From Bauldia sp. (GTDB lineage Bacteria; Pseudomonadota; Alphaproteobacteria; Rhizobiales; Kaistiaceae): DNA of 64,000 bases. Positions 37,235-47,744 of the stretch are shown here, one piece after another. Position 1 is the stretch's first letter; each line of letters begins with the position of its first letter. Both the position numbers and the translations under genes were made by a program. Below the pieces are notes generated by a model, which was given only the letters and a program-made list of their open reading frames with translations, was not told where the DNA came from and did no database searches. The stretch lies in NCBI GenBank assembly GCA_037200845.1, contig JBBCGQ010000001.1, forward strand, positions 372,001 to 436,000, written 5' to 3'.

Positions 37235-40030
37235 ATGAACAAGCCCGTCGCCGCGCCCTTCGAGATCGACGGCGAAGCTTTGCGCGCCCGGTTGATCGCG
37301 CTGGCCGGCAAGGGCGGCGAGCTGTCCGCCAAGGCGCGGCTGGCGATCGTCGCGCACCTGAAGAAGGTGACGGCCGAAGGGCGCGCGGTGGCCGAGCGCC
37401 GGCTGATCGCCAACGGCCGCGGCACCGAGTGCGCGCACAGCCTCTCCGAGTTGCAGGACGCCATCATCTTCGCCCTCTACGGCCTCGCCGTCGATCATGT
37501 CTTCAAGGCGCCGAAGGCGGAGCGCATGAGCGTCGTCGCCGTCGGCGGCTATGGCCGCGGCATGCTGGCGCCGGGGTCCGACGTCGATCTTCTTTTTCTG
37601 CTGCCCTCGAAGCAGACGGTGAAAGGCGAGGCGATCGTCGAGTTCATCCTCTATTTCCTCTGGGACCTCGGCCTCAAGGTCGGCCATTCGACGCGCAGTC
37701 TCTCGGAATGCATCCGCCTGTCGCGCTCCGACATGACCATCCGCACCGCCGTGCTCGAGGCGCGCTACATCGTCGGCGACAAGCCGCTCGCCGATGAGCT
37801 GAACGCGCGTTTCGATGCCGAGGTGGTGAAGGGCACCGGCCGCGAGTTCATCGCGGCCAAGCTCGCCGAGCGCGACCAGCGCCACCGCCAGCAGGGCGCC
37901 TCGCGCTACCTCGTCGAGCCGAACGTCAAGGAAGGCAAGGGCGGTCTTCGCGACCTCCACACGCTGTTCTGGATCGCCAAATATTATTATCGCGTCAAAA
38001 GCCGCGAGGAGCTGGTCAAGGTCGGCGTCTTCTCCAAGGCCGAGCTGCAACTGTTCCGCAAGGCCGAGGATTTCCTCTGGGCCGTGCGCTGCCACCTCCA
38101 TTTCATGACCGGGCGGGCCGAGGAGCGGCTGTCGTTCGACGTCCAGCGCGAGATGGCCAAGCGGCTTGGTTACACGTCGCACCCAGGCCTGCGCGACGTC
38201 GAAAGATTCATGAAGCATTACTTCCTGGTCGCGAAGGACGTCGGCGATCTCACCAACATCTTCTGCGCCGCATTGGAAGAGCGCCACGCCAAGGCGACGC
38301 CGGGGCTGAACCGTTTCTTCCGCATCGGCCGCCGGCGCACGCGCGTCATCCCCGGCTCGACCGACTTCGTCGTCGACAACGACCGCATCAATACGGCCAA
38401 CGCCAGGGTCTTCGCCCGCGATCCGGTGAACCTGATCCGCATTTTCCATCTTGCCGATCGCTACGATCTCGCCTTCCACCCCGACGCCATGCAGGAGATC
38501 GCGCGCTCGCTGAAGCTGATCGACGCGGAACTGCGCGAGGACAAAGAGGCCAACCGCCTGTTCCTCGAGATCCTGTCGTCGAAGCGCAATCCCGAGCTGG
38601 TGCTGCGCCGCATGAACGAGGCCGGCGTGCTCGGTCGCTTCGTGCCCGAGTTCGGCAAGATCGTGTCGATGATGCAGTTCAACATGTATCACCACTACAC
38701 GGTCGACGAGCACCTGATCCGCGCCATCGGCGTGCTCGCCGAGATCGAGCGCGGCGACCTCGCCGAGGCGCATCCGCTGGCAAACGAGATCATGCCCGGG
38801 ATCAAGGATCGCGTGCTGCTCTACGTCGCGCTGTTCCTGCACGACATCGCCAAGGGCCGCCCGGACGATCATTCCGAGGCTGGGGCGAAGATCGCCCGCA
38901 AGCTCGGTCCGCGATTTGGGTTATCGCCGGCGGACACCGAGACGGTGGCGTGGCTGGTGCAGCATCATCTCGTGATGTCGATCACGGCGCAGTCGCGTGA
39001 CCTGAACGACCGCAAGACCATCGCCGATTTCGCCGCGATCGTTCAGTCGATGGAGCGGCTGCGCATGCTGCTCGTGCTGACGGTGGCCGACATCAAGGCG
39101 GTCGGGCCGGGCGTCTGGAACGGCTGGAAGGGGCAACTGCTGCGTACGCTCTACTACGAGACCGAGCCGTTCCTCACCGGCGGCCACAGCCAGGTGTCGC
39201 GCGACCGCCGCGTCGCCGAGGCGCAGAAGGAGCTGTCCGAGGCGCTCGCCGACGAATATTCCGACTGGCCGGAGGGCAGCCGCGACGCCTACGTCCGCCG
39301 CCACTATCCGGCCTATCTGCTGCGCGTCGACCTGCCCCACAAGGTGGCGCACGCGGCGCTGCTGCGCGACGTGTCGCGGAGCGGCCGGCGCCTGGCGACC
39401 GCGGTTTCGACGCATGCCTTCGAGGGTATCACCGAGATCACGGTGGTCGCGCCCGACCATCCGCGTCTCCTGTCGATCATCGCCGGCGCCTGCACCGCGG
39501 CCGGCGCCAACATCGTCGACGCGCAGGTGTTCACCACTACCGACGGCCAGGCGCTCGACTCGATCTCGGTGAGCCGCGAATTCGACAACGAGGAAGACGA
39601 GCTCCGCCGCGCCCGCAAGATCGGCGAACTGATCGAGCAGGCGCTCGCCGGCACCGTGCGCCTGCCCGAGATCGTGGCGGCGAAAAGCGGCCAGCCGCGC
39701 GGCCGCCAGAAGGCGTTCACGCTCGAGACCAACATCCTCGTCGACAATTCGTGGTCGAACCAGTTCACCGTCATCGAGGCGTCCGGCCTCGACCGGCCGG
39801 GCCTGCTCTACGACCTGACGCGCGCCATCTCCGATTTGAATCTCAACATCGCCTCGGCGCACATCGTCACCTTCGGCGAGCGCGCCGTCGACGTTTTCTA
39901 CGTGACCGATCTCGTCGGCCACAAGATCAACAACGCGTCGCGCGAGGCGGCCGTGCGCCGGCGCCTGCTGGCGGCTTTCGGCGGGGTGGCGCTGGAGCCG
40001 GCCCGCGCGAAGAAGCGGGAACTGGCGTGA
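37235..40030 (+). CDS. glnD: Bifunctional [protein-PII] uridylyltransferase/uridylyl-removing enzyme
   Basis: A 931-residue nitrogen sensor that uridylylates PII proteins when glutamine is low and removes the UMP when it is high. The nucleotidyltransferase domain has [20 protein letters not shown] (about residues 102-121). The HD hydrolase domain has [14 protein letters not shown] (about 486) and [14 protein letters not shown] (about 533). Two C-terminal ACT domains (about 735-810 and 845-920) sense glutamine. ATG 37235 is preferred over TTG 37226. The neighbours mutS and murJ are the standard Rhizobiales context. Confidence 0.97.
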   Translation: MNKPVAAPFEIDGEALRARLIALAGKGGELSAKARLAIVAHLKKVTAEGRAVAERRLIANGRGTECAHSLSELQDAIIFALYGLAVDHVFKAPKAERMSVVAVGGYGRGMLAPGSDVDLLFLLPSKQTVKGEAIVEFILYFLWDLGLKVGHSTRSLSECIRLSRSDMTIRTAVLEARYIVGDKPLADELNARFDAEVVKGTGREFIAAKLAERDQRHRQQGASRYLVEPNVKEGKGGLRDLHTLFWIAKYYYRVKSREELVKVGVFSKAELQLFRKAEDFLWAVRCHLHFMTGRAEERLSFDVQREMAKRLGYTSHPGLRDVERFMKHYFLVAKDVGDLTNIFCAALEERHAKATPGLNRFFRIGRRRTRVIPGSTDFVVDNDRINTANARVFARDPVNLIRIFHLADRYDLAFHPDAMQEIARSLKLIDAELREDKEANRLFLEILSSKRNPELVLRRMNEAGVLGRFVPEFGKIVSMMQFNMYHHYTVDEHLIRAIGVLAEIERGDLAEAHPLANEIMPGIKDRVLLYVALFLHDIAKGRPDDHSEAGAKIARKLGPRFGLSPADTETVAWLVQHHLVMSITAQSRDLNDRKTIADFAAIVQSMERLRMLLVLTVADIKAVGPGVWNGWKGQLLRTLYYETEPFLTGGHSQVSRDRRVAEAQKELSEALADEYSDWPEGSRDAYVRRHYPAYLLRVDLPHKVAHAALLRDVSRSGRRLATAVSTHAFEGITEITVVAPDHPRLLSIIAGACTAAGANIVDAQVFTTTDGQALDSISVSREFDNEEDELRRARKIGELIEQALAGTVRLPEIVAAKSGQPRGRQKAFTLETNILVDNSWSNQFTVIEASGLDRPGLLYDLTRAISDLNLNIASAHIVTFGERAVDVFYVTDLVGHKINNASREAAVRRRLLAAFGGVALEPARAKKRELA

Positions 40031-40046
40031 GAAGCGGCTCGGTATC

Positions 40047-40173
40047 GGTCCTCACCCGCGAAGCGGGGAAGGGGGACCATGCGAAGCATGATGGAGGGCG
40101 CGGCCCGCGCCACCGAAAGCCCCCTCTATCGCCGCTTCGCGGCGCCACCTCCCCCGCTGTGCGGGGGAGGACC
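40047..40173. repeat. Palindromic element between glnD and murJ
   Basis: GGTCCTC (40047-40053) pairs with GAGGACC (40167-40173). Inside are small hairpins: CCCGCGAAGCGGG, ATGCGAAGCAT, GCCGCTTCGCGGC and CCCCCGCTGTGCGGGGG. The design, an outer stem with several inner arms, is like that of the element at 10.1 kb, but the sequence differs. It fills the gap before the murJ start. Confidence 0.75.
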
Positions 40174-40187
40174 ACGAGCGGCAGCCC

Positions 40188-41756
40188 ATGTCCCTCCTGA
40201 AAAATTTCGCCACCGTCGGTGCGGCGACCGCGTCGAGCCGCGTGCTGGGCTTCATCCGCGATATCTTCATCGCCGCCGCGCTCGGCACCGGCTACGTCGC
40301 CGACGCGTATTTCGTCGCGCAGCGCCTGCCCAATCTCTTCCGCCGCCTGTTCGCCGAGGGCGCGTTTGCCTCGGCGTTCGTGCCGCTGTTCACCAAGGGC
40401 CACCAGACCGAGGGGCCGGAGGCCGCCAGGAAATTCGCCGAGGAGGCGCTCGCCTCGCTCGCCGCCGCGCTGCTCGTCGTCACCATCCTCGCCGAGGTCG
40501 GCATGGTGTGGCTGACCTATGGCCTCGCGCCCGGCTTCGCCTCCGACTCGCAGAAGTTCGATCTGACCGTTTTGCTCGGGCGGATCGCGTTTCCCTATCT
40601 CTTCCTCGTCTCGCTGGTCTCGCTTCTGTCCGGCGCGCTGAACGGCATCGGGCGCTTCGCCGCCGCCGCCTTCTCGCCCTCGCTGCTCAACGTCGTGCTG
40701 ATCGCGGCGCTCATCGCCATCTACGTCTGGGGCGACATCGGCACCGTCTCGGCCGGCGTGTGGCTGACCTCGGCGATCACCGTCGGCGGCGCGCTGCAAC
40801 TGGCCGCGCTCTGGTACGCCTGCCACCGGGCGGGGCTGAAATTTCGCCTGATCCGCCCGCGCTGGACGCCGGGCGTCAAGCGGTTGACGTGGCTGGCCGG
40901 TCCGTCGATCCTCGCCGGCGGCGTCACCCAGATCAACATCGTCGTCGGCACCATCATCGCGTCGCTGCAGCCGGGCGCCGTGTCGTGGCTTTATTACGCC
41001 GACCGCCTCTACCAGTTGCCGCTCGGCATCGTCGGCATCGCCATCGGCATCGTGCTGCTGCCCGATCTGGCGCGTGCGCTGGGCGCCGGCCAGCAGGACG
41101 TCGTCGACCACACGCAGAACCGCGCCATCGAATTCGCCGCGGCGCTGACGCTGCCGGCGACCGTGGCGCTGTTCGTCATCCCCGGGCCGATCCTCGCGGT
41201 GCTGTTCGAGCGCGGCGCCTTCACCGCCGCCGACACCGCCGCGACCGCGCCGGCGCTCGCCGCCTATGCGGTCGGCCTGCCGGCGTTCGTCGCGATCAAG
41301 GTGCTGCAGCCGAGCTTCTTCGCCCGCGAGGACACCTCGACGCCGATGTGGTCCGGCGCGCTGTCGATGGTGGTCAACGTCGTCGCCGCCTTCGCGCTGT
41401 TCCACTGGTTCGCCCACGTCGGCATCGCCGCGGCGACCTCTATCGCCGCCTGGGTCAACACGCTGATCCTCTATTTCGTGCTCCGCCGCCGCGGCCACAT
41501 GAACAGCGACGCCAACCTCCGCCGCCGCCTGCCGCTGTTGGCGCTGGCCTCGGTGCTGATGGGCGTCGTCATCTACACCGCGGCGTGGGCGCTATCGCCG
41601 TGGCTGCTCGCCGACCGCCTCATAATCCGCGCCGGCGTCATGGTGGCGCTGGTCGCCATCGGCGTGATTTTCTTCGCGCTGTTCTGCCATTTCACCGGCG
41701 TCGTCGATTTCCGCCGTATCGTCCGCTCCCTCCTGCCCGGCCGCCGCAAGGTCTGA
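40188..41756 (+). CDS. murJ: Lipid II flippase MurJ
   Basis: A 522-residue MOP-superfamily transporter that flips lipid II across the inner membrane for peptidoglycan synthesis. About 14 transmembrane helices are visible. Typical segments are [21 protein letters not shown] at the N terminus, [22 protein letters not shown] with conserved charged residues, and [20 protein letters not shown] in the second half. ATG 40188. Position between glnD and trpS is conserved in Rhizobiales. Confidence 0.96.
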   Translation: MSLLKNFATVGAATASSRVLGFIRDIFIAAALGTGYVADAYFVAQRLPNLFRRLFAEGAFASAFVPLFTKGHQTEGPEAARKFAEEALASLAAALLVVTILAEVGMVWLTYGLAPGFASDSQKFDLTVLLGRIAFPYLFLVSLVSLLSGALNGIGRFAAAAFSPSLLNVVLIAALIAIYVWGDIGTVSAGVWLTSAITVGGALQLAALWYACHRAGLKFRLIRPRWTPGVKRLTWLAGPSILAGGVTQINIVVGTIIASLQPGAVSWLYYADRLYQLPLGIVGIAIGIVLLPDLARALGAGQQDVVDHTQNRAIEFAAALTLPATVALFVIPGPILAVLFERGAFTAADTAATAPALAAYAVGLPAFVAIKVLQPSFFAREDTSTPMWSGALSMVVNVVAAFALFHWFAHVGIAAATSIAAWVNTLILYFVLRRRGHMNSDANLRRRLPLLALASVLMGVVIYTAAWALSPWLLADRLIIRAGVMVALVAIGVIFFALFCHFTGVVDFRRIVRSLLPGRRKV

Positions 41757-41814
41757 CGCTTGCGCGCCGCAAGGCGCCGCCCTATTGGAACGCGCCCAGC
41801 CTTTTGGAATTGCC

Positions 41815-42873
41815 ATGACCAAGTTCACCCCCCGCGTATTCTCCGGCGTCCAGCCGACCGGCAACCTGCACCTCGGCAACTACCTCGGCGCGATCAAGCG
41901 TTTCGTCGAGCTGCAGAAGACGCACGAGTGCATCTACTGCGTCGTCGACCTGCACGCGATCACCGTGCCGATGACGGTGTGGGGCGGGCCGACCGAGCTG
42001 GCATCCGCAACGCGGCAGGTGACGGCCGCGTTCATCGCCGCCGGCATCGACCCGAAGAAGCACATCGTCTTCAACCAGAGCCAGGTATCGGCGCACGCCG
42101 AGCTGGCGTGGATCTTCAACTGTGTCGCCCGCCTCGGCTGGCTGAACCGCATGACGCAGTTCAAGGAGAAGGCCGGCAAGGACCGCGAGGCCGCGTCGAT
42201 CGGGCTCTACGACTATCCCGTGCTGATGTCGGCTGACATCCTCGCCTACCTCGGCACGCACGTGCCGGTGGGCGACGACCAGAAGCAGCACCTCGAGCTC
42301 TGCCGCGACATCGCGATCAAGTTCAACAACGATTTCGCCGAGTCGATCGCCGCGAACGGCCACGGCGACGCGTTTTTCCCGGTGACCGAGCCGATCATCA
42401 CCGGCCCGGCGACGCGCGTCATGTCGCTCCGCGACGGCACCAAGAAGATGTCGAAGTCGGACCCGTCGGACTATTCGCGCATCAACCTGACCGACGACGC
42501 CGAGACGATCGTGACCAAGCTGCGCAAGGCGAAGACCGACCCCGAGCCGCTGCCCTCCGACATCGAGGGGTTGAAGACGCGGCCCGAGGCCGACAACCTC
42601 GTCGGCATTTACGCCGCGCTCGCCGACGTCACCAAGGAAGACGTGCTCCGCGACCACGGCCGCTCGCAGTTCTCGCAATTCAAGCCGGTGCTCGCCGATC
42701 TCGCCGTCTCGAAACTGGCGCCGATCGCCGCCGAGATGCGCCGCCTGCTCGCCGACCCGGCGCACATCGACGCGATCCTCGCCGACGGCGCCGAGCGCGC
42801 CGACGCGCTATCGCGGCCGGTGCTGGCGAACGTCAAGGAAATCGTGGGCTTCGTCGGGGCGAAGCGGCAGTAG
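41815..42873 (+). CDS. trpS: Tryptophan--tRNA ligase
   Basis: A 352-residue class I aminoacyl-tRNA synthetase that charges tRNA-Trp. The HIGH-equivalent is HLGN (residues 19-22) in [16 protein letters not shown], and the KMSKS loop is [10 protein letters not shown] at about residues 210-219. The rest of the Rossmann fold and the anticodon-binding helices are of normal length. ATG 41815 gives the expected N terminus. Confidence 0.97.
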   Translation: MTKFTPRVFSGVQPTGNLHLGNYLGAIKRFVELQKTHECIYCVVDLHAITVPMTVWGGPTELASATRQVTAAFIAAGIDPKKHIVFNQSQVSAHAELAWIFNCVARLGWLNRMTQFKEKAGKDREAASIGLYDYPVLMSADILAYLGTHVPVGDDQKQHLELCRDIAIKFNNDFAESIAANGHGDAFFPVTEPIITGPATRVMSLRDGTKKMSKSDPSDYSRINLTDDAETIVTKLRKAKTDPEPLPSDIEGLKTRPEADNLVGIYAALADVTKEDVLRDHGRSQFSQFKPVLADLAVSKLAPIAAEMRRLLADPAHIDAILADGAERADALSRPVLANVKEIVGFVGAKRQ

Positions 42874-42886
42874 GCAATCGGCATTC

Positions 42887-42928
42887 GGCATCCGGCAATC
42901 GAATGCCTGTTGCCGATTGCCGGATGCC
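42887..42928. repeat. 15-bp perfect inverted repeat after trpS
   Basis: GGCATCCGGCAATCG (42887-42901) and its exact complement (42914-42928) lie around a 12-nt loop, between trpS and the universal stress protein gene. The left arm is preceded by a near-copy (GGCAATCGGCATTCGG), suggesting a short repeated unit. It may terminate trpS transcription; no T-tract follows. Confidence 0.6.
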
Positions 42929-42953
42929 CATCATCGGTGCCACCATCCCCGCC

Positions 42954-43448
42954 ATGGCAGCCAAACGCCGCAGCACCGAAGCCGGCCACCGCCGCAAATT
43001 TCTGGTCATCATCGACGACACGCCCGAGTGCGCCCGCGCCGTGCGCTTTGCTGCGCGCCGCGCCGAGCACACCGGCGGCGGGCTGGTGCTGCTCTACGTC
43101 ATCGTGCCGCCAGACCCGCAAAGCTGGGCCGGCGTCGAAAGCCTGATGCGCGCCGAGGCGATGGAGGCGGCCGAGACCGCGCTCGGCAAGTACGCCGACA
43201 TGATCCGCAACTGGAGCAACATCGAGCCCGAGCCGGTGATCCGCGAGGGCGGCCGCTCCGAGGAGATATTGAAGCTGATCGAGACCGACGAGGACATCGC
43301 CATCCTCGTTCTGGCCGCCGGCACCGACAAGGAAGGGCCGGGGCCACTGGTCTCGGCTCTCGCCGGCAAGGCGTCCGGCACGTTCCCGGTGCCGATCACC
43401 ATCGTGCCCGGCAACCTCGACGACGAGGCGATCGCCGCGATCAGCTAG
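42954..43448 (+). CDS. Universal stress protein (UspA family)
   Basis: A 164-residue single Usp domain. The first strand is KFLVIIDDTPECARAVRFAA, the later core includes DEDIAILVLAAGTDKEGPG and FPVPITIVPGNL. The ATP-binding G-x2-G-x9-G(S/T) motif of UspFG-type proteins is not evident, so it may belong to the UspA branch that does not bind ATP. ATG 42954 removes an upstream stretch that belongs to the inverted repeat. A strong hairpin terminator follows. Confidence 0.88.
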   Translation: MAAKRRSTEAGHRRKFLVIIDDTPECARAVRFAARRAEHTGGGLVLLYVIVPPDPQSWAGVESLMRAEAMEAAETALGKYADMIRNWSNIEPEPVIREGGRSEEILKLIETDEDIAILVLAAGTDKEGPGPLVSALAGKASGTFPVPITIVPGNLDDEAIAAIS

Positions 43449-43453
43449 ACGAA

Positions 43454-43479
43454 AAAGGGGCGCCTCGCGGCGCCCCTTT
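43454..43479. terminator. Intrinsic bidirectional terminator
   Basis: AAAGGGGCGCC (43454-43464) pairs with GGCGCCCCTTT (43469-43479) around a TCGC loop, with A residues before it and TTTGTTT after it. It sits between the convergent universal stress protein and phoX genes, so it can end both transcripts. Confidence 0.85.
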
Positions 43480-43503
43480 GTTTGGGTCTGGTGGTCGCGG
43501 CGG

Positions 43504-45093
43504 CTACTTCTTCGCGACGATTTCGAACGTGATGTTGCGGCCGTGCTGGCGCGTGTAGAAAACCCGCCAGCCCTTCTCGAACGGGGTCGGCACCGCGGTC
43601 CCGATCAGGCCTTCGACGGTCGGATTGCCGTCGGAAACGTGGATGCCTGTGATCTCGTTGTCGCCGTCGTTCTGGTAGCCGTCCTTGCCGAGCAGGCCGG
43701 CGTCGATCGTCGCCAGGTCGTCGCGCGCCTGCGCCAGCATGCGGATCGGATCCTTGCTGGTGTAGTCGGCGGTGACGTCGATGATGTAGGCCGAGTCGTA
43801 GGCGTTGCGCTGCGTGTGCAGCTTGTCGCCGCCGTCTTCGACCGCGATCAGCTGGTTGGCGTCGAGGAACGAGATGTTGTCGAGGCCGGTATGGGCAGCG
43901 TCGCCACGATAGACGATGGCGATGCGGCCCTTGTCAGCGCCGGGCTTCGACTGGGTGACACGGAAGATGCCGCCGAAGCCGCCGTACTCGGCGCCCGCCT
44001 CGGTCTTCGTGTTCGTGTCGCCGGTGGCGGTGAAGTAGAACTCCTTGAAGCTCGTGCCGGGACGGAACTGGCCGTTCTCGGGGCGCTTGAAGGGAGTGCC
44101 GCCCGCCGCCTTGGCGAGCGCGTTGGCATCGAACGGTTTCGCCGGGTCGGTGTCGGTGTCGTGGATCGTGACCCACCTGGTGTTCAGCTCGTTGCCGTAG
44201 CCGAACAGCGCCTTCTGGTTCGGAGACAGGATGTCGTCGTTCGGCTTGCCGTCGTTGAACGCGATCGGGTTGTTGTAGATGTCGAGCACCTGCAGGACCT
44301 GCAGCTTGCCGCCGTCGGTCAGCGTGTCGCGGTGCTTCGGCACGAAGCGGTAGACGAACGAGTTCGGCTGCTTGGCGTTCCTGGTCAGGGTGCCGCCGTT
44401 GCCGCCGGCGTCTTCGACCAGCCAGATCGAGCCGTCCGGATCGAGCTGCACGCCCTCATAGGCGGCGGTGCCGAAGGTGAGCGACAGGTTGACCACCTTG
44501 GACGGGAAGTCGGTGGTCGCCGACCACACGCCGCCCTTGCTGCTCGACTCGCAGGTGAGCAGCAGCACCTTGGCGAAGGGATCCCAGGCCGAACCGTCGA
44601 TCAGCGGCAGCGGCTTGCCGTCGGTGTCGGTGTCGGCCATCAGCGTCACGCGGTGGCGATTGTCGGCATCGAGGTTGATGCGCGTCAGCACGCCGTGCTG
44701 CACGCCGTCCTTGTCGATCGGACCGTTCTCGTGGCCCTGGAAGACGAAGTGCGTGCCGTAGTCGTAGCGCTTGCTGGCGCCCTTGGCGTTTTCGAGCACG
44801 AGGTAGGTGTTCTTGTCCGGCTCGGTCTTGGTCGCTTCGACGTGCATGCCCTTGGCCTGCACCGCGCCCTTCGCCGGCTTCAGCGGACCGTCGCTGCCGT
44901 AGCCGTAGTAGCCGATGAACGCCGACGGATTTTCGAGGCGAAAGGCGCCTTCCGCGACCGGTTTCTCGACCAGGCCGGGCGACAGGAGGTCGGCGGTCGG
45001 TTGCAGCGGCACGGATGAAAGCTTCAGCGGATCGGCCGCGGCCGGCAGAGCCAGCGCGACCAGCGCGCTCGTCGCAAGTAGCATCTTCTTCAT
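43504..45093 (-). CDS. PhoX-like alkaline phosphatase (DUF839)
   Basis: A 529-residue exported protein. The signal peptide (KKMLLATSALVALALPAAA) is followed by a DUF839 beta-propeller with YGYGSDGPLKPAKGA, VLLLTCESSSKGGVWSATTDFP and VQLDPDGSIWLVEDAGGNGG among its blades. PhoX enzymes are periplasmic or extracellular calcium/iron-dependent phosphomonoesterases made under phosphate starvation; substrate range here is inferred. ATG 45093 follows AGGGGG. It lies opposite to its neighbours and interrupts the usual usp-nifU order. A possible Pho box lies upstream. Confidence 0.85.
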   Translation of the reverse strand: MKKMLLATSALVALALPAAADPLKLSSVPLQPTADLLSPGLVEKPVAEGAFRLENPSAFIGYYGYGSDGPLKPAKGAVQAKGMHVEATKTEPDKNTYLVLENAKGASKRYDYGTHFVFQGHENGPIDKDGVQHGVLTRINLDADNRHRVTLMADTDTDGKPLPLIDGSAWDPFAKVLLLTCESSSKGGVWSATTDFPSKVVNLSLTFGTAAYEGVQLDPDGSIWLVEDAGGNGGTLTRNAKQPNSFVYRFVPKHRDTLTDGGKLQVLQVLDIYNNPIAFNDGKPNDDILSPNQKALFGYGNELNTRWVTIHDTDTDPAKPFDANALAKAAGGTPFKRPENGQFRPGTSFKEFYFTATGDTNTKTEAGAEYGGFGGIFRVTQSKPGADKGRIAIVYRGDAAHTGLDNISFLDANQLIAVEDGGDKLHTQRNAYDSAYIIDVTADYTSKDPIRMLAQARDDLATIDAGLLGKDGYQNDGDNEITGIHVSDGNPTVEGLIGTAVPTPFEKGWRVFYTRQHGRNITFEIVAKK

Positions 45094-45142
45094 GATGGAA
45101 CCCCCTGGGTTGCGATAACCGGCGACTCCATAGGGGGCGTGT

Positions 45143-45160
45143 ATAGCGGCTCCATGACAG
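45143..45160 (-). promoter_or_regulatory. Possible Pho box upstream of phoX
   Basis: On the minus strand CTGTCAT (45154-45160) is an exact PhoB half-site, followed after 4 nt by CCGCTAT, which matches the second half-site at only four of seven positions. It is about 50 nt upstream of the phoX ATG. PhoB control is plausible for a phosphatase, but the site is incomplete. Confidence 0.35.
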
Positions 45161-45252
45161 TTCAGAGTTATTCCATTTCGCATCTCAACCTTGATGTTCC
45201 AGGGTCCCCGGCCTAAATCCTTGGCAGATCGAGCCTGAAGGGGCGCATTGCC

Positions 45253-45813
45253 ATGTTCATCCAGACCGAAGCCACGCCGAATCCCGCCAGCCTGAAGTTC
45301 CTGCCCGGCCGGGTCGTGCTGGGCTCGGGCACGGCCGAATACCGCGACGTCTCCGAGGCGACGACCTCGCCGCTCGCTGAGCGCCTGTTCGCGGTCGATG
45401 GCGTCGGTGGCGTCTTCCTCGGCGGCGACTTCATCACCGTCACCAAGCAGGACGGCGAGTGGCAGCATCTGAAGCCGGCGGTGCTCGGCGCCATCATGGA
45501 ACATTTCATGTCGGGCATGCCGGTCATGCGCGAGCAGCCGGTCGAGACCGGCGGCGCCGAATTTTTCGCGCCTGAGGATTCCGAGATCGTCACCACGATC
45601 AAGGAACTGATCGAAACGCGCGTCCGTCCCGCGGTGGCGCAGGACGGCGGCGACATCACGTTCCAGGGCTTCCGCGACGGCGTCGTATTCTTGAACATGC
45701 GCGGCTCGTGCGCCGGCTGCCCGTCGTCCACCGCGACGCTGAAGCACGGCATCCAGAACCTGCTGAAGCATTTCGTGCCGGAAGTGCGCGAGATCCAGGA
45801 GGTGGCGGTTTAG
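45253..45813 (+). CDS. NifU/Nfu family Fe-S scaffold protein
   Basis: A 186-residue iron-sulfur carrier. The N-terminal Nfu_N domain begins FIQTEATPNPASLKFLPGR; the C-terminal NifU-like domain contains VRPAVAQDGGDITFQGF and the cluster-binding Cys153-x2-Cys156 in RGSCAGCPSSTATLKHGI. Such proteins deliver 4Fe-4S clusters to target enzymes in the cytosol; MiaB and Nth, both encoded in this window, are plausible clients but that is inference. ATG 45253. It usually sits directly next to the universal stress protein gene in Rhizobiales. Confidence 0.94.
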   Translation: MFIQTEATPNPASLKFLPGRVVLGSGTAEYRDVSEATTSPLAERLFAVDGVGGVFLGGDFITVTKQDGEWQHLKPAVLGAIMEHFMSGMPVMREQPVETGGAEFFAPEDSEIVTTIKELIETRVRPAVAQDGGDITFQGFRDGVVFLNMRGSCAGCPSSTATLKHGIQNLLKHFVPEVREIQEVAV

Positions 45814-45834
45814 CCGGAATCTCTCAGTGTCACT

Positions 45835-46002
45835 TCTCCCTTGAGGGAGAGGGCTTCCGAACCTGGCGAACGTGAGCGAGCCTAGGGAGGAAGGGTGAGG
45901 GGTTAGGGACCCGTCGCCTAAAACTCCTGTCCCTAACCCCTCACCCTTTTCGCCTAATTCGCTTCGCTCATAAGACTCAAAGCCCTCTCCCTCAGGGAGA
46001 GG
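45835..46002. repeat. Family A palindromic element, copy 2
   Basis: It has the same 18-bp arms as the copy near 4.1 kb (GGGTGAGGGGTTAGGGAC, 45893-45910, and its complement, 45929-45946) and the same 18-nt spacing, in a different spacer sequence. AGGGAGAGG hairpins flank it on both sides. It fills the nifU-tsaB gap. Confidence 0.85.
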
Positions 46003-46048
46003 CGTCCCAACTATCGACTCGCCCTGTTTCGCAGGCTATCCCCGCCCC

Positions 46049-46705
46049 ATGCGCCTGCTTGCCATCGACACCGCGCTGGAAGCCTGTTCCGTCGGCGTGG
46101 TCGACGGCGAGCGCACCTTCGTGCGCAGCGAGAATATCGGGCGCGGCCATGCCGAGATTCTGATGGGGCAGGTGGAGAGCGCGCTGGCCGAGGCGGGCCT
46201 GGAATTCGCCGACCTCGATCGCATCGCCGTCGTCGTCGGGCCGGGATCGTTCACCGGCTTGCGCGTTGGCATCGCCGCGGCGCGCGGCTTCGCGCTGGTC
46301 ACCGGCAAGCCGGCGCTGGGCATCGGCACGCTGCTGGTGCATGCCGCCGGCGCCAGGGGCACCCCGGTGCTGGCGACGCTTGCTGCCGGCCGCGGCGAAA
46401 TCTACGGCCAGTTTTTTGCCGCCGACGGCAGCGAGGCCGGGCCGGCGCGCGTCGCTTCGCCCGAGGTGTTCGCGGCAGAGATGACCGGGGACATGGCGCT
46501 GGCCGGCTCCGGCGCCGATCTCGTCATCGCCGCGCTGCCGATGGACATGCGCCCGCGCGTCATCCATCGCAACGCATCGCCCGACATCGCCGCGCTTTGC
46601 CGTGTCGCGCTCGCCGCGCCCGGTCCGACGGCCGCGCCGAAGCCGCTTTACATCCGCCCGCCCGATGCCAAGCCGCAGGGCGCGGCCAGGATCGCGCACC
46701 GATGA
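46049..46705 (+). CDS. tsaB: tRNA threonylcarbamoyladenosine biosynthesis protein TsaB
   Basis: A 218-residue actin-like protein needed, with TsaD and TsaE, for t6A modification of tRNAs that read ANN codons. Motifs are [19 protein letters not shown] at the N terminus, [20 protein letters not shown] and [18 protein letters not shown] 46049. Its stop overlaps the rimI start as ATGA, the common tsaB-rimI pair. Confidence 0.96.
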   Translation: MRLLAIDTALEACSVGVVDGERTFVRSENIGRGHAEILMGQVESALAEAGLEFADLDRIAVVVGPGSFTGLRVGIAAARGFALVTGKPALGIGTLLVHAAGARGTPVLATLAAGRGEIYGQFFAADGSEAGPARVASPEVFAAEMTGDMALAGSGADLVIAALPMDMRPRVIHRNASPDIAALCRVALAAPGPTAAPKPLYIRPPDAKPQGAARIAHR

Positions 46706-47187
46706 TCGGCCGGCTGTGGTGGCGCGCGCATGTCGATGGCGCGCGGCCGGAGGAGGTCGAGACGTTTGCCGCGATTCACGCCGAGGGATTCCGGCGGATG
46801 TGGAGCGCGCACGATTTCCAGACGCTGATGGCCGATCCGTCGGTGTTCGTGCTGGCGGTGCGGCTGCTGTCGCCGCTCGGCGCGCGCAAGATCGCCGGCT
46901 TTGTGACGGTGCGCTTTGCCGCCGACGAGGCCGAGATCCTGACCATCGCCGTCGGCGCGCGCCATCGCCGCCACGGCTACGGCAAGCTGCTGATGGAAGA
47001 CGTGATCCGCCGGCTTTATCGCGAGCGCATCGCCGCGCTGTTCCTCGAAGTCGACCGCACCAACAAGGCGGCGGTCGGCCTGTACCAGCGCCTCGGCTTC
47101 ACGATCGCCGGCGAGCGCAAGCACTACTACGCCAATCCGACAGCCGGAGATGGCACTGCGCTTGTCATGCGGCTTCAGGTTCGGTAG
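46702..47187 (+). CDS. rimI: Ribosomal-protein-alanine N-acetyltransferase-like GNAT
   Basis: A 161-residue GNAT acetyltransferase. Acetyl-CoA-binding motif A is [20 protein letters not shown], and motif B is [19 protein letters not shown]. RimI acetylates the N terminus of ribosomal protein S18; here that role rests on position after tsaB (ATGA overlap) and on overall similarity. The N terminus has a charged extension before the first strand. Confidence 0.9.
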   Translation: MIGRLWWRAHVDGARPEEVETFAAIHAEGFRRMWSAHDFQTLMADPSVFVLAVRLLSPLGARKIAGFVTVRFAADEAEILTIAVGARHRRHGYGKLLMEDVIRRLYRERIAALFLEVDRTNKAAVGLYQRLGFTIAGERKHYYANPTAGDGTALVMRLQVR

Positions 47188-47196
47188 GCGCTAGGG

Positions 47197-47637
47197 ATGG
47201 TCGATCCGAAGCCCCAGACCCTCGAGGAGGTGTGCGTCGCCAAGGGCATGCGCATGACCGAGCAGCGCCGCGTCATCGCGCGCGTGCTGGAGGCGGCGAC
47301 CGACCATCCCGACGTCGAGGAACTCTACCGCCGCGCCGCCGCCGTCGACCCGAAGATTTCCATCGCCACCGTCTACCGGACAATGAAGCTGTTCGAGGAT
47401 GCCGGCGTCGTCGAGCGTCACGATTTCGGCGCCGGCCGCTCACGCTACGAGCCGATCCCCGACGAGCATCACGATCATCTGATCGACCTCAGGACCGGCC
47501 AGGTGATCGAGTTCCGCGACGAGGAGATCGAGCGGCTGCAGCAGGCGATCGCCGACCGGCTGGGCTTCCGGCTGGTCGATCACCGGCTGGAGCTTTACGG
47601 CGTCCCGCTCAAGGATCCCAAGGCCCGCAAGGAGTAG
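47197..47637 (+). CDS. Fur/Mur family transcriptional regulator
   Basis: A 146-residue Fur-type repressor. The N-terminal winged helix includes [20 protein letters not shown] and [18 protein letters not shown]; the metal-binding dimerisation domain has the [17 protein letters not shown] segment. No CxxC structural zinc motif is present, as in rhizobial Mur, where the gene responds to manganese rather than iron. Which metal it senses here is not decidable by reading. ATG 47197. plsC, often next in Rhizobiales, is absent. Confidence 0.94.
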   Translation: MVDPKPQTLEEVCVAKGMRMTEQRRVIARVLEAATDHPDVEELYRRAAAVDPKISIATVYRTMKLFEDAGVVERHDFGAGRSRYEPIPDEHHDHLIDLRTGQVIEFRDEEIERLQQAIADRLGFRLVDHRLELYGVPLKDPKARKE

Positions 47638-47744
47638 CTGCCGTCACATCCGGGCCATGTCGCCGGCGCTATTCTAAAGCCTGCCGAAAGGGGCTAAAGG
47701 ATCGCCTCGGGCGCGGGGGTATTGCGCTGGCGCAGCTTGGTTTG

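Noticed and set aside
37223-38872. Open frame of 549 codons antisense to glnD
   Set aside because: Composition is that of a shadow frame (Asp/His/Gly/Val runs). GlnD has all catalytic motifs on the plus strand.
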